From: Candidatus Eiseniibacteriota bacterium
GTDB lineage: Bacteria; Eisenbacteria; RBG-16-71-46; CAIMUX01; WJJG01
Direction: 5' to 3'
NCBI GenBank assembly: GCA_014729815.1
Contig: WJJG01000059.1
Location: 1-46,108 of the forward strand
DNA: 46,108 nucleotides
In this document: positions 27,099 to 40,596 of the stretch, piece after piece
Layout: each line of letters begins with the position of its first letter
How positions within the stretch are numbered: position 1 is the first letter of the stretch
Made by a program: the position numbers and the translations under genes
Notes under the pieces: generated by a model
The model's database searches: none
Seen by the model: the letters and a program-made list of their open reading frames with translations, nothing else
Told to the model about the DNA's origin: nothing

Positions 27099-28388
27099 AT
27101 GGACCGAAACGCGCGAGCGAAGCTTCCCACTCCGACCCCTCGCCGGCTCCGGCGGCGCACCGCGGCGCTCTGGATCGTCCTCGTCTGCGCACTGCTCGCA
27201 CCGTGGGCGGAGGCGCAGACCGGCGGGTGGTCGATCATCTCTCGCCGTGACAGCCGCGATCTCCTGCAAGAGAGCGAACGCCAGCGCCCGGGAAGCGCCG
27301 TCACGCCGGCTTCGTTGCCGCTCGAGGCCGCGATCGATCCGGAGCGCTACGTGCTCTCGCCCGGCGATCTGTTGACGCTGACGATCTGGGGTTCGGTCGA
27401 GCTCTTCTACGATCTGACCGTCACCTCCGACGGCGTCCTCCTGGTGCCCGCCGTGGGGGTCGTGGCCGCCGACGGTGCGACACTGGCCGATACGGAGGCG
27501 CGCCTGCGCGAGCGCTGCGCGGAGGCCTATCCGCAGTCGCAGGTCGCGCTCTCGCTCGTTCGCCCCGCCGTGCTGCGCATTCCGATCACCGGTCTCGTGC
27601 AGATGCCGGGCTCGCATCAGCTGATCTCCTCTTCGCGCCTCTTGGATCTGGTGCAGACCGCCGGCGGCTTGCGGGAGGGCGCCGATCGGCGCGCGATCGA
27701 GATCCAGCGTGCCGACGGCAGTCGCTTGCGCTGCGATCTGCTGGCCTGGGAGATCGATCAGCTCGCCGGCGGGAACCCGGTGCTGCGATCGGGGGATCGG
27801 GTGCACATCCGCGCCATCGAACTCGGCTACCGCGTGCGCGGGCTGCCCCACTACGCCTCGCGGGTCGGCTCGGGCGCGGCCAGCCCGCTCGAGGCGGAGA
27901 CGCGTTGGATCTCCCATCGCGAGGGAGACACCCTCGACTTCGCCCTGCGGGCGGCCGGGGGCCTGGGGCCCTTCTTCTGCGACGAGGAAGTTCGAGTCCT
28001 GCGTGACGGGAAGCGGCTGCTCGTTCGGATTGACGACGCGTCCGGCCTCCGCATGCAGCCCGGCGATGTCGTCGAGGTGCCCTTCTGTCGCGAATGGGTC
28101 AGCGTGGGAGGCGCGGTCAATCGTCCCGGCCCGTTTCCGTTCATGCCCGGGCAGACCGTCGCCGACTACGTATACCTGGCCGGAGGTCCCAATCTGCGAG
28201 GACGGCACTCCGGCTGGCAACTGCTCGACGAGGAGGGCGCGCGCCACTCGGCGGCCCCCGGCGACAGCGTGTCGGCAGGTGCGCAGCTCTGGGTGCCCGA
28301 GCGTCGCGCCCATACCTATGCGACGATCCTGACGCCGATCGCCAGCGCGGTGGCGCTGCTGGTCTCGATCGTGGCGCTCACGAGATAG
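27099..28388 (+). CDS. Polysaccharide export protein, Wza-like (poly-export and SLBB domains)
   Basis: YVLSPGDLLTLTIWGSVELFYDLTVTSDGVLLVPAVGVVAADGATLADTEARL, repeated SLBB-like segments; SD GGAGGAAG. Confidence 0.9.
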   Translation: MDRNARAKLPTPTPRRLRRRTAALWIVLVCALLAPWAEAQTGGWSIISRRDSRDLLQESERQRPGSAVTPASLPLEAAIDPERYVLSPGDLLTLTIWGSVELFYDLTVTSDGVLLVPAVGVVAADGATLADTEARLRERCAEAYPQSQVALSLVRPAVLRIPITGLVQMPGSHQLISSSRLLDLVQTAGGLREGADRRAIEIQRADGSRLRCDLLAWEIDQLAGGNPVLRSGDRVHIRAIELGYRVRGLPHYASRVGSGAASPLEAETRWISHREGDTLDFALRAAGGLGPFFCDEEVRVLRDGKRLLVRIDDASGLRMQPGDVVEVPFCREWVSVGGAVNRPGPFPFMPGQTVADYVYLAGGPNLRGRHSGWQLLDEEGARHSAAPGDSVSAGAQLWVPERRAHTYATILTPIASAVALLVSIVALTR

Positions 28389-28400
28389 CCGCCGCCGCGA

Positions 28401-29954
28401 TCACCCCCGCTTCGGCCGGTGACCCGAAGCCTCCGCGAGCCAGGGACCCCCGACGACGGAGCGCTCCCGGTCATGCGCGGCGCGCATTCCCCCGGCCAGT
28501 CCGGCCCACAGCCAGATCCACTCGTTGGTCCCCAGATCCCCGCTGACCTGGGCGTTGAGGAGCGCCATGGCGAAGAGCAGGAAGAGCCAGCGCCCGATCG
28601 GCGTGCGGCGCGCGAGCTGCCAGCAGGCGCGCCAGACCCACAGCACGAGCGCCAGGAAGAGCAGCAGGCCCGGCCAGCCGTTCTCGATCAACAGCTCGGC
28701 GAAGATATTGTGCGGATAGAGGCGGAAGTCGCGCAGGAAGAGCAGCATCGGGAAGGCGCCGGTGCCCGCACCCCACGGGAGGGCACCGGGCAGCGTCGCC
28801 AGGCTGCGACGCGCCAGGTGCATGCGATGCGCGGTCGAGGGATCCTGTGCCAGCCGCACGCCGAGCGCTTCGGTCGCCCCCTCCCCCAGGTCGCTGGCGC
28901 TGAGGGCCATGCCGATCGGACCGCGCAGCAGCCCCGCGACGAGTGCGGTGCGCTGCTGCTCGGGCAGCAGGGTGACGATCAGGAATGCGGCCAGGATGGC
29001 GGACGGCACGGCGACCGGCAGCAAGCGGCGCCAGCGTCCCGGCGGCCGCCGCAGGCGGGCGCGCGGCAGCAGCAGCAGGGAGACGGGAGCGAGCAGCAGT
29101 GCCGCCAGAGGACCTCGCGAGCCGGTGCGTGCGATCAGGAAGAGCGCCACGAGCACCAGGAGCACGGCCAGGGCCGGCCGCACCAACCTGCGCTGCGCGC
29201 CCCACAGCACCAGCACCAGCCAGACCGCCAGCATCCGCGCCGTCCAGATCTGGCTGACGCCCAGCCACGCCAGACGCTCGCGGGTGATCAGCTGCACCCG
29301 CACCAGCGCGCCGAAACTGAGCTGCTCGGCGAAGCCGGCTGCCGAGGCGATGCCGAAGGCGGCGAAGATCGTCCCCAGTACGATCGCGGCACGCAGGAAG
29401 CGATCCAGCGCGAGAGGGGACGTCCAGCGCATCCAGAGCAGGAACGGCGCCGCGAACAGGAAGAGGTTCCCCAGAAAGAGCGCCGTCGTCTTCGAGTTCC
29501 CGTACCGCGGCGCCGGACTCCACCCCAGACCGATCCAGACCCAGAGCGCCAGAAGCAGCACCGTGATCGTGATCGGATCGCGCAGCAGACGTCGCAGGCA
29601 GGCCGCGGCGGACACGCGTCTTGCGCCGAACCCCAGTGCCACGGCCCCTGCCTCCCGGCGGAGCGCCACCCACCAGCCCGCGACGAAGAGCGCGCGCAAG
29701 AGCACCAGGATCAGTGTGAAGGCATTCTCATCGAGCGGCAGCGGCGCCAGAAACGGCATGCCCAGAAGCAGGAAGGCCAGCAACCACTCCACGTGCAGCA
29801 GAAACCCGGTCGCCACCGCCAGCAGCGCGAGCGCCAGGGCCAGCCAATGCACTTGCGAGAGGAAGAAGAGCAGGATCAGGTCCGCGACCAGGGCGCCCAG
29901 CCAGAAGGCCCGCCCGGGCAGCCAACGTCGCGTACCCTCGACCTGCGCGATCAT
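28401..29954 (-). CDS. O-antigen ligase/polymerase-like membrane protein
   Basis: About 12 TM segments; LFLIARTGSRGPLAALLLAP; GAGTGAFPMLLFLRDFRLYPHNIFAELLIENGWPGLLLF. Confidence 0.87.
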   Translation of the reverse strand: MIAQVEGTRRWLPGRAFWLGALVADLILLFFLSQVHWLALALALLAVATGFLLHVEWLLAFLLLGMPFLAPLPLDENAFTLILVLLRALFVAGWWVALRREAGAVALGFGARRVSAAACLRRLLRDPITITVLLLALWVWIGLGWSPAPRYGNSKTTALFLGNLFLFAAPFLLWMRWTSPLALDRFLRAAIVLGTIFAAFGIASAAGFAEQLSFGALVRVQLITRERLAWLGVSQIWTARMLAVWLVLVLWGAQRRLVRPALAVLLVLVALFLIARTGSRGPLAALLLAPVSLLLLPRARLRRPPGRWRRLLPVAVPSAILAAFLIVTLLPEQQRTALVAGLLRGPIGMALSASDLGEGATEALGVRLAQDPSTAHRMHLARRSLATLPGALPWGAGTGAFPMLLFLRDFRLYPHNIFAELLIENGWPGLLLFLALVLWVWRACWQLARRTPIGRWLFLLFAMALLNAQVSGDLGTNEWIWLWAGLAGGMRAAHDRERSVVGGPWLAEASGHRPKRG

Positions 29955-29965
29955 CGCCGCCCCCT

Positions 29966-31231
29966 CTAAGACGACCGCGCGCGCGAGCGGGGCACCAGGA
30001 AGGCAAGGCCCAGGCCGGCCAGCAGACGCTGGAGCTGGGCGAAGCGCCGCGGCTCACGCTCGGCGAGGAGCGTCACGCGCTCGAGCGTCGCCGCCAGACC
30101 CAGACTCAGCAGGAAGGCGAGCAGCGTGGCGATGACGCAGATCATCGCGCGGCGAGGCTTGACCCTCTTCTCGGGCACCACCGGTGGGGAGAGGACCTGG
30201 ATGGTGGGCGTATCGCGCACCTCCATGATGCGGTACTGCTCGCGCATCTGGGTGAGCATCTCGAAGAGCGATTCCTGGATCCGCATCTCGCGATAGCGTC
30301 GCATGTAGTCGAGGCTCAGATCGGGAAAACGCGTCAGATCGAGCGCATCCCGCGCCCCCCGCCCCTGCCCTTCCATCCTCTCTCGGGCGGCGGCCAGCGC
30401 CTCCAGCCGTGTCTCGAGTGCGCGCACCTCCGGATGCGCGGCCCCCACCTGCCCGCGCAGGGCATCGCGCTCGACCTCCACCAGCAGCCGCTCGGCCTCG
30501 AGCCGCGCCAGCGCTTCGACCAACACGCGCGCCTGCTCCTGCGGCTCGAGCATGCCGTGTGCCTGCTCGAAGGCACGCAGCGACTCCTCGGCGGCCGCCA
30601 GGTCGCGGCGCGTCGTGGCCAGGCGGGCGTCGACGAAGCGGCGCACCTCGGCGGCGCGGTTGGTGCGCGTCTCGTGCTGGATCCGATCGAGATGCGCCAG
30701 GCAGGAGCGGGCGATCGCGGCGGCCCGCTCGGGGCTCTTGTCCAGCACGCGCACGCGCACGATGCCTTCGGCGCCCACGCGCACGCGCACGCGCTCGTCG
30801 AACGTATCGAGCGCCTCATCCAGGGTCTCGGATCTGTAGACGTCGCGCAGATCGTGCTCCTCGATCACCGCCTCGGCCAGGCGCTGACTGCGCAGGATGC
30901 CCGAGAGCAGGTCCGAGGGAGTGGCCCACATCGGTAGACTCATCCGTCCGCTCAGGGCCAGACGCGCCTCCCCCGCCGCCGAGAGGGCCGAGCCGACCTC
31001 GCCGCTCGAGAGCGGTCCCAGCGTCAGGCTCTCCTCCTGCGGCGGGAGGACGCTCGTGTGCGCCTCGAACCACTTGGGAAGCAGGAGGCTGATGACCACC
31101 GCCGCCACGGCGACGATCCCGGTATTGATCAGCACCATCTTGCGCCAGCGCAGCAGGCGAACCAGGAAGTCCAGCGTCGAGACGCCCGCGCGCTCTGGGT
31201 GCTGCTCTGCGGAGGGATCTACGTCGGGCAT
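29966..31231 (-). CDS. Wzz/GumC-like polysaccharide chain-length determinant
   Basis: N-terminal TM LVRLLRWRKMVLINTGIVAVAAVVISLLLPKWFEA, central coiled coil, C-terminal PPVVPEKRVKPRRAMICVIATLLAFLLSLGLA. Confidence 0.9.
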   Translation of the reverse strand: MPDVDPSAEQHPERAGVSTLDFLVRLLRWRKMVLINTGIVAVAAVVISLLLPKWFEAHTSVLPPQEESLTLGPLSSGEVGSALSAAGEARLALSGRMSLPMWATPSDLLSGILRSQRLAEAVIEEHDLRDVYRSETLDEALDTFDERVRVRVGAEGIVRVRVLDKSPERAAAIARSCLAHLDRIQHETRTNRAAEVRRFVDARLATTRRDLAAAEESLRAFEQAHGMLEPQEQARVLVEALARLEAERLLVEVERDALRGQVGAAHPEVRALETRLEALAAARERMEGQGRGARDALDLTRFPDLSLDYMRRYREMRIQESLFEMLTQMREQYRIMEVRDTPTIQVLSPPVVPEKRVKPRRAMICVIATLLAFLLSLGLAATLERVTLLAEREPRRFAQLQRLLAGLGLAFLVPRSRARSS

Positions 31232-31674
31232 TCCGCCTCCGCCTCGAAGTCGGTCTCGCGTCGATCGGCCCAGCGCGCCGAGATCTGTTGGCGACTCAGT
31301 GCGCGGCGCAGGGCCGCCTCGGCACGCCGCACGTCGATTCCCGGCTCCCTGCTCTGCAGGCGCCGGCGGGCGCGCTCCTCTGCCGCCCGCGCGCGCGGCA
31401 GATCGATCTCCTGGGGGCGCTCGAGGGCATCGGCCAGGACCACGGCGCGGTTGCCGCCGACCTCGAGGAATCCCCCGCTGATCGCGTAGACTTCGCGCCG
31501 GCCGTCGTCCTGCGTGAGGATCAACGGACCCGGTACCAGGGCGGTGATCAGGGGCGCATGGTGCGCGAGCACGCCGAGCATCCCTTCGCTGCCCGGAGCC
31601 GTCAGAGAAACCACCTCGGTCGTACGCACTCGCTTCTCCGAGGTGAGGATCTCCACGCGAAAGAGCGTTGCCAT
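31219..31674 (-). CDS. atpC: F-type ATP synthase subunit epsilon
   Basis: FRVEILTSEKRVRTTEVVSLTAPGSEGMLGVLAHHAPLITAL; GGFLEVGGNRAVVLADALERPQEID. Confidence 0.95.
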   Translation of the reverse strand: MATLFRVEILTSEKRVRTTEVVSLTAPGSEGMLGVLAHHAPLITALVPGPLILTQDDGRREVYAISGGFLEVGGNRAVVLADALERPQEIDLPRARAAEERARRRLQSREPGIDVRRAEAALRRALSRQQISARWADRRETDFEAEAECPT

Positions 31675-31704
31675 ACCGCTACCCGTTCTCCAGCCGCAGA
31701 GGTC

Positions 31705-35624
<3,920 letters not shown>

Positions 35625-35637
35625 TCTGTCTCCACCT

Positions 35638-36207
35638 CTAGGTCGTCGGACGTTCCCGACCATGCACCTCGGCAGCCAGCATTCGCCGCCGCATCTCCTG
35701 CAGCCGGCGTCGCACGCTGCCGTCGATCACACAGTCCCCCATGCGTACGATCACGCCCCCCAGGATCTCCGGATCGATGCGTGGCTCGAGCGCCACCTGC
35801 TTGTCGGTCATCGCGGCCAGCACCTGTTGCAGGCGCCCGGTCAACGCCGCGGTCAGGGGCACCGCGGTGATGATCTCGGTGCGCTGCACGCCGCGCAGCT
35901 GGGCCACGAGTTCGCGGTGCGCCAGCCGGATTTCGGGTAGCAGTGCGAAGCGCTTCTTCTCCAGCAGCAGATCCAGCAGCTCGGCCATGATCGGATGCAC
36001 GCGTTCGGCGAAGAGTCGCTCCAACAGCGCCCGCTTCTCCCGCGCGCCAACTTGGGGGGCCCGCAGCAGGCCACCCAGCCGCGGATGCTGATGGATCAGC
36101 TCGGCGACCGACTCCAGCTCCTCGGCGATGCGATCGAGCATCCCCCGCCGATCGGCGGCATCGAAGAGCGCGCGGGCATAGCGCCGGGCAATCGCCGCCT
36201 CACTCAT
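35638..36207 (-). CDS. atpH: F-type ATP synthase subunit delta
   Basis: [61 protein letters not shown]. Confidence 0.95.
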   Translation of the reverse strand: MSEAAIARRYARALFDAADRRGMLDRIAEELESVAELIHQHPRLGGLLRAPQVGAREKRALLERLFAERVHPIMAELLDLLLEKKRFALLPEIRLAHRELVAQLRGVQRTEIITAVPLTAALTGRLQQVLAAMTDKQVALEPRIDPEILGGVIVRMGDCVIDGSVRRRLQEMRRRMLAAEVHGRERPTT

Positions 36208-36266
36208 CTCGGATCACACCCCGTTCGTCCCAAGCGTCCGCTCTCATCTGCGGGGCCTATGTCTCG

Positions 36267-36340
36267 GGCCGCGCCGCATCGCGCCAGATCCGCCGGCGAG
36301 GCTGTGGGCCACGCATGCGGCGGCCGCGCTGCGTCGCGCC
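36267..36340. repeat. Imperfect direct repeat in the atpF-atpH spacer
   Basis: GGCCGCGCCGCATCGCGCC (36267-36285) and GGCCGCGCTGCGTCGCGCC (36322-36340), 17/19 identical. Confidence 0.7.
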
Positions 36341-36347
36341 GGAGCGT

Positions 36348-36854
36348 CTACGCACCCCCGCTGGTCTCCCGGCCCGCCTCGAGCTCGTCGATGAACTGCG
36401 TCACCAGTTCCTGATGTTTGGCATCGTTCATCCGCTCGCGGATCGCTCGCTCCGCCGCCAGGAGAGCCAACTCCACGGTTTGCTTGCGTAGCGTCTCGCG
36501 CGCCGAATCCCGCATGCGCCGCAGCTCCTCCTCGGTGCGCGCGGTGCGCATGCGCCGGATCTCGGCCTGCTCCTCCTCTGTCCGCGCGCGAAGCTCACGC
36601 TGCCTGGCGCGAATCTGGGCCTCTGCCTGCCGAACCTCGCGCTCGATATTCTCGGTCTGGGTCTGGTACTGGGCGCGCAACTCCCCGGCCCGCTGCCGCT
36701 CGGCTTTGGCGGCGTCGATATCGCCGGCGATCGCATCGGCGCGTGCCTTGAGGAAGCCCAGAATCGGCCCCCAGGCGAAGCGTCGTAGCAGCCAGAGAAC
36801 GATCAAGAAGCCGATCATGTGCGTAATCAGCAGCTGAAGATCGATCAGTTGCAC
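36348..36854 (-). CDS. atpF: F-type ATP synthase subunit b
   Basis: IDLQLLITHMIGFLIVLWLLRRFAWGPILGFLKARADAIAGDIDAAKAER; likely GTG start at 36854 with SD GAGAGGTG. Confidence 0.93.
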   Translation of the reverse strand: MQLIDLQLLITHMIGFLIVLWLLRRFAWGPILGFLKARADAIAGDIDAAKAERQRAGELRAQYQTQTENIEREVRQAEAQIRARQRELRARTEEEQAEIRRMRTARTEEELRRMRDSARETLRKQTVELALLAAERAIRERMNDAKHQELVTQFIDELEAGRETSGGA

Positions 36855-36919
36855 GGCAGCACCTCTCGATGCGGGAGCCGGCGCCCACGAGCGCGCCCTG
36901 CGGGGATCCGAACGGGTGA

Positions 36920-36941
36920 GCTGCCTGGTCGGTCCGGCAGC
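36920..36941 (-). promoter_or_regulatory. Hairpin in the atpE-atpF spacer
   Basis: GCTGCC-tggtcggtcc-GGCAGC. Confidence 0.35.
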
Positions 36942-37028
36942 GACACCGCCTGCGCCAGTGGCATCACGGCAGCGACCACGCACGGCGTGTCGCGACGCGA
37001 ACTCGCCGCGACTCCCGTTCCGACGGCC

Positions 37029-37259
37029 CTAGATCTTTCCCTGCAGCACGAAGACGCTGACGAACGCGTAGATCGTCAACGCCTCGATGAACGCCGCCCC
37101 GATCACCATGGCGGTCTGGATCTTGGCGGCCGCCTCCGGCTGGCGGCCCATCGCCTCCATCGCGGCCGAGACGGCCTTGCCCAATCCCAGTCCCGAACCG
37201 AGAGCGGCGATCCCCAGTCCGATCGGGAGCGCGAAGCCCAACGCAGTCGACGGTTCCAT
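37029..37259 (-). CDS. atpE: F-type ATP synthase subunit c
   Basis: [70 protein letters not shown]. Confidence 0.97.
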   Translation of the reverse strand: MEPSTALGFALPIGLGIAALGSGLGLGKAVSAAMEAMGRQPEAAAKIQTAMVIGAAFIEALTIYAFVSVFVLQGKI

Positions 37260-37320
37260 CCCTTTCCTCCGTTGTCGTCCCCACATCGCAACCCGCCCGG
37301 CCGGCGAGTCTCCGCGGCGG

Positions 37321-38556
37321 CTAGGCCGCCGGCGTCCCTTCCTCTGCTGCAGCCTGCGGCCCGACCTCCTCGGATGCATGCGACGCATCGTGCGGAAGCA
37401 CTTGCATGATGTAGATGGTCGAGAGCAGCGTGAAGACCAGCGCCTGCACGGTGCTCATCAACAGCGCCAGGAGAATGAAGGGCAAGTGAAGCGGCAGTCC
37501 GGCCGGCAGACCGCTGAAGGCCAGCGCCGCTACGCCCAGCCCGGCGAAGACGCCGAGCAGCACATCCTCGCCGAGGATGTTGCCGAAGAGCCGCAGAGCC
37601 AGACTCACCGGCTTGGCGAACTCGCTGATGATATGCAGCGGCAGCATGAGCGGCACCAGGATCCAGCCCACCAGATCCTGCGGATCCCCCGCGAGGTGGC
37701 GCAGGTAGCCCAGCGGCCCGAGACGCCGCATCCCGGTCCACTGCACATAGCCGAAGACGCAAACCGCCAGCGCCCCGGTCGTATTGAGCACAGCGGTGGG
37801 CGACTTCATCAGGGGCACGAGACCGAAGAGATTCATGCACCAGATGTAGAGGAAGAGCGTGCCCAGGAAAGGAACGTAGCGGGCGCCCTCCGGTCCCAGA
37901 ATTCCGAGCACGAAGTCGCGGAAGCCTCCGAAGAGGAGCTCCACGGCGGTCTGCAGGCGCCCCTGCGGAGCGACCGGATCGCGCGGGTTCATGCGCCGGA
38001 TTGCCAGGCGCACGATCAGGATCAGCAGCCCAGCCGCCAGCAGGGCGAAGAAGAGGTCCTCGAAATGGTGCAGCGCCACGAGCCAGCCCGGTGCCGCGCC
38101 TTCCTCTCCCGCAACGGCGCGATAGAGCACGCCGATCAGGTTGGGGAGCTCGGGATGCGCCTCGTGGGCCCCGTGCTCGTCAGCGGCGTGACCGGCAGCT
38201 GCATGGCCCGCGTGGGAGGGGGCGGGCTTCCCAGGGGTCCCAGGGGCGGGCTGACTCGCGTGCGGCTCCTGAGTCGGGTGCGCTCCCGGATTTGCAGGCG
38301 CGCTCTGACTCGCATGCGCCTCCCGGGTCGCATGCGCCGGCGGATTCGCGCTCGCCGGTTGCGAGCCGGTGGCCGCACGCTCTCCGTGCGCGCCGGGAAG
38401 CAGCACTGCGGGACCGATCCAGACGACTGCCAGCAGCGCCAAGCAGAGCAGCAGGAGGGCGCAGGCGGGTCTCTGCCGCCGCGCGCGGCGGGATCCCGCG
38501 CAAGGCGCGCGATTCTCGTGCGTCTCTGGCCTCTCGTGCAACACCCGACCTCGCAT
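37321..38556 (-). CDS. atpB: F-type ATP synthase subunit a with His/Pro/Ala-rich N-terminal extension
   Basis: [25 protein letters not shown] (essential Arg), [21 protein letters not shown]-terminal TM/signal then low-complexity His-rich segment. Start could be GTG at 38580. Confidence 0.95.
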   Translation of the reverse strand: MRGRVLHERPETHENRAPCAGSRRARRQRPACALLLLCLALLAVVWIGPAVLLPGAHGERAATGSQPASANPPAHATREAHASQSAPANPGAHPTQEPHASQPAPGTPGKPAPSHAGHAAAGHAADEHGAHEAHPELPNLIGVLYRAVAGEEGAAPGWLVALHHFEDLFFALLAAGLLILIVRLAIRRMNPRDPVAPQGRLQTAVELLFGGFRDFVLGILGPEGARYVPFLGTLFLYIWCMNLFGLVPLMKSPTAVLNTTGALAVCVFGYVQWTGMRRLGPLGYLRHLAGDPQDLVGWILVPLMLPLHIISEFAKPVSLALRLFGNILGEDVLLGVFAGLGVAALAFSGLPAGLPLHLPFILLALLMSTVQALVFTLLSTIYIMQVLPHDASHASEEVGPQAAAEEGTPAA

Positions 38557-38560
38557 GCGA

Positions 38561-38968
38561 CTAGTCTCGCCCCGCGCCACCGATCAGCCCACTCTCGAGC
38601 AGCGCACGGCCGGCCGCGCGCAGGATGACGATGACCAGGACCAGCGAGAACCCGCACACTATAGCGAGCGGCGGAAATGCCATCAACAGGATCAGTGCCG
38701 CCAACCCCCCGTAGATCAAGGGGATCTTGACGGCCAGCAGGGCGGCGATGCGCCCAGCGCGGCGGGGAGACGTGCGGACGACCTCACGCGCCAAGGCACC
38801 CAGCAGCAACAGATTGGCCATGCCGAGCAGCGTCCCCGCTCCAAAGCCCAGCGCCCAGCGGCCGCCGATCAGTCGCCAGAGCAGCAGCCCCAAGAGAAGG
38901 CCGAACCAGGCCCCGTGCCCGAGCACCACGCGCGTGGTGCGCACCAGCTCGTCGGCGCGATCAGGCAC
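38561..38968 (-). CDS. AtpI/AtpR-like ATP synthase-associated membrane protein
   Basis: Four TM segments; immediately upstream of atpB; GTG at 38968 overlaps the upstream gene's stop. Confidence 0.7.
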   Translation of the reverse strand: MPDRADELVRTTRVVLGHGAWFGLLLGLLLWRLIGGRWALGFGAGTLLGMANLLLLGALAREVVRTSPRRAGRIAALLAVKIPLIYGGLAALILLMAFPPLAIVCGFSLVLVIVILRAAGRALLESGLIGGAGRD

Positions 38969-39200
38969 GATCGCTCTCCTCCTGGGCGCGGCGCGCGATG
39001 CGCACCACCTCTCGTCCGCCGGCCACGAAGCCCAGACCCAGAAAGACCAGGCGCAGGACCTGCCCGGTGTGCAACCAGCGGTCGAGCACGGAGCCAATCC
39101 CGTAGCCGAGCAGCGGGGCGACAGCCAATACCAGCGGGATCATCGTCAGCAGGCCGATGACTCGCGCCGATCGAAAGCGATCCTGTGGCGAGGGACCCAT
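38961..39200 (-). CDS. AtpZ/AtpQ-like small two-TM protein
   Basis: PLVLAVAPLLGYGIGSVLDRWLHTGQVLRLVFLGLGFVAGGREVVRIARR; first gene of the atp operon; SD GGGGGAGAGG before ATG at 39200. Confidence 0.8.
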   Translation of the reverse strand: MGPSPQDRFRSARVIGLLTMIPLVLAVAPLLGYGIGSVLDRWLHTGQVLRLVFLGLGFVAGGREVVRIARRAQEESDRA

Positions 39201-39269
39201 CGCCTCTCCCCCGAGCCGCGCCAACACGCACCCCGATCAGGAAATCTCCAAACTCGCTCCTGCATGCAG

Positions 39270-39298
39270 ACTCTAGTCTTGCGCCGGCGTCCGGGCAA
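39270..39298 (-). promoter_or_regulatory. Putative promoter of the atp operon
   Basis: Minus strand TTGCCC - 17 nt - TAGAGT; palindrome AGACTCTAGTCT (39268-39279) overlaps the -10. Confidence 0.4.
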
Positions 39299-39402
39299 CC
39301 GCGCGGGATGGGCGCATCCGGGGCCTTGATGCTGGACAGCCGGGACCGAGGGCGGCTACCGTCTATCGCTCGGATTCGGACCACGCAAGAAGGAGGAATG
39401 CG

Positions 39403-40524
39403 ATGGGCGAGATCCTCACGCGGCTGCACGAGACGACTGTCGCTGGGCTGCCCCTGGATCGGTTGATCCTCTCGTTCTTGGTGATCCTGTTCAGTCTGAT
39501 CCTCAAGCGCGTGATCGGCGGCCTGGTCCTCCGCCGGCTGGCGAAGCTGGCCGTGCGGACGCGTTCCCGCCTGGACGATCTGCTGTGCGAGGCGGTGCGA
39601 CGCCCGCTCGAGGCGATGATCGTGCTGATCGGGCTCTGGATCGCCATCGGGCTGCTGGCCTTGCCTTCCGAACCGGCCAACCTGCGCCGTTTCGCGCACG
39701 TCGCCATGCTGGTGGCGCTGACCTGCGTGATCGCCTGGCTGCTCTTCCGCCTGGTCGATGCGTTCGGATCCTTCTTCGAGCGCGTCGCCGCCGAGACCGA
39801 CAGCAAGATCGACGATGCCCTGGTGCCGCTCTTCCGCAAGGCGCTGAAGGTCTTCATCTCCGTGATCGGGATCGTGGTCATCATCCAGAACCTCGGCTAC
39901 TCGATCTCGGGGATCCTGGCCGGGCTGGGCATCGGGGGGTTGGCGCTGGCGCTGGCGGCGAAAGACACGCTGGCCAATGTCTTTGGTGCCATCGCGATCC
40001 TCTTCGATCGCCCCTTTGCGGTCGGCGATTGGGTCCGCGGACCCGACTTCGAGGGTGTGATCGAGAACGTCGGCTTTCGCAGCACACGCATTCGCACCTT
40101 CCCCAAGACCCTGGTAACGGTACCCAACAGCCAGCTCGTCAACATGGTGGTCGACAACCAACAGCAGATGCCGATTCGGCGCATGGATGTCGAAGTCGGT
40201 GTGACCTACGCGACATCCGCCACGCAGATGCGCCAGGCGCTGGCGGAGCTCGAGCGCATCGTGTGCTCCACCGAGGGGATCGTCGAGGAGGGCATCGCGC
40301 TGCGCTTCGTCGACTTCGGCGCCAGCTCGCTGGTGATCCGCATCCGCTGCTTCACCTCGGAAACCGGCTACGACGCCCATTCCTTGGTGCGGCAGGAGCT
40401 GCTCCTGCGCATCATGGACAAGCTCGAGGAGCTGGGGCTGGAGATCGCCTTCCCAAGCCAGACGGTCTATTTTGGGGAGGGCTCACCGCTCGCGCTGAGG
40501 CGCTCGGCGCAGCCGGATGGCTGA
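39403..40524 (+). CDS. MscS-family mechanosensitive channel
   Basis: GIGGLALALAAKDTLANVFGAIAILFDRPFAVGDWV, PNSQLVN; N-terminal TM segments; SD AAGGAGGAATGCG. Confidence 0.94.
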   Translation: MGEILTRLHETTVAGLPLDRLILSFLVILFSLILKRVIGGLVLRRLAKLAVRTRSRLDDLLCEAVRRPLEAMIVLIGLWIAIGLLALPSEPANLRRFAHVAMLVALTCVIAWLLFRLVDAFGSFFERVAAETDSKIDDALVPLFRKALKVFISVIGIVVIIQNLGYSISGILAGLGIGGLALALAAKDTLANVFGAIAILFDRPFAVGDWVRGPDFEGVIENVGFRSTRIRTFPKTLVTVPNSQLVNMVVDNQQQMPIRRMDVEVGVTYATSATQMRQALAELERIVCSTEGIVEEGIALRFVDFGASSLVIRIRCFTSETGYDAHSLVRQELLLRIMDKLEELGLEIAFPSQTVYFGEGSPLALRRSAQPDG

Positions 40525-40596
40525 ATGCTCTCTCGCCGGATCTCCGGAGAAGGGTCTCTCGGGCACCAAGCGATGCCCCGGAACAGCCGGGATCGA

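Noticed and set aside
28419-29969. 516-aa Gln-rich plus-strand ORF
   Set aside because: Complement of the Leu-rich O-antigen ligase; Gln richness is the antisense of CTG Leu codons.
30720-30800. CGCGCA-rich tandem-like stretch
   Set aside because: Explained by coding for alternating RVRVRV beta-strands in the Wzz-like protein.
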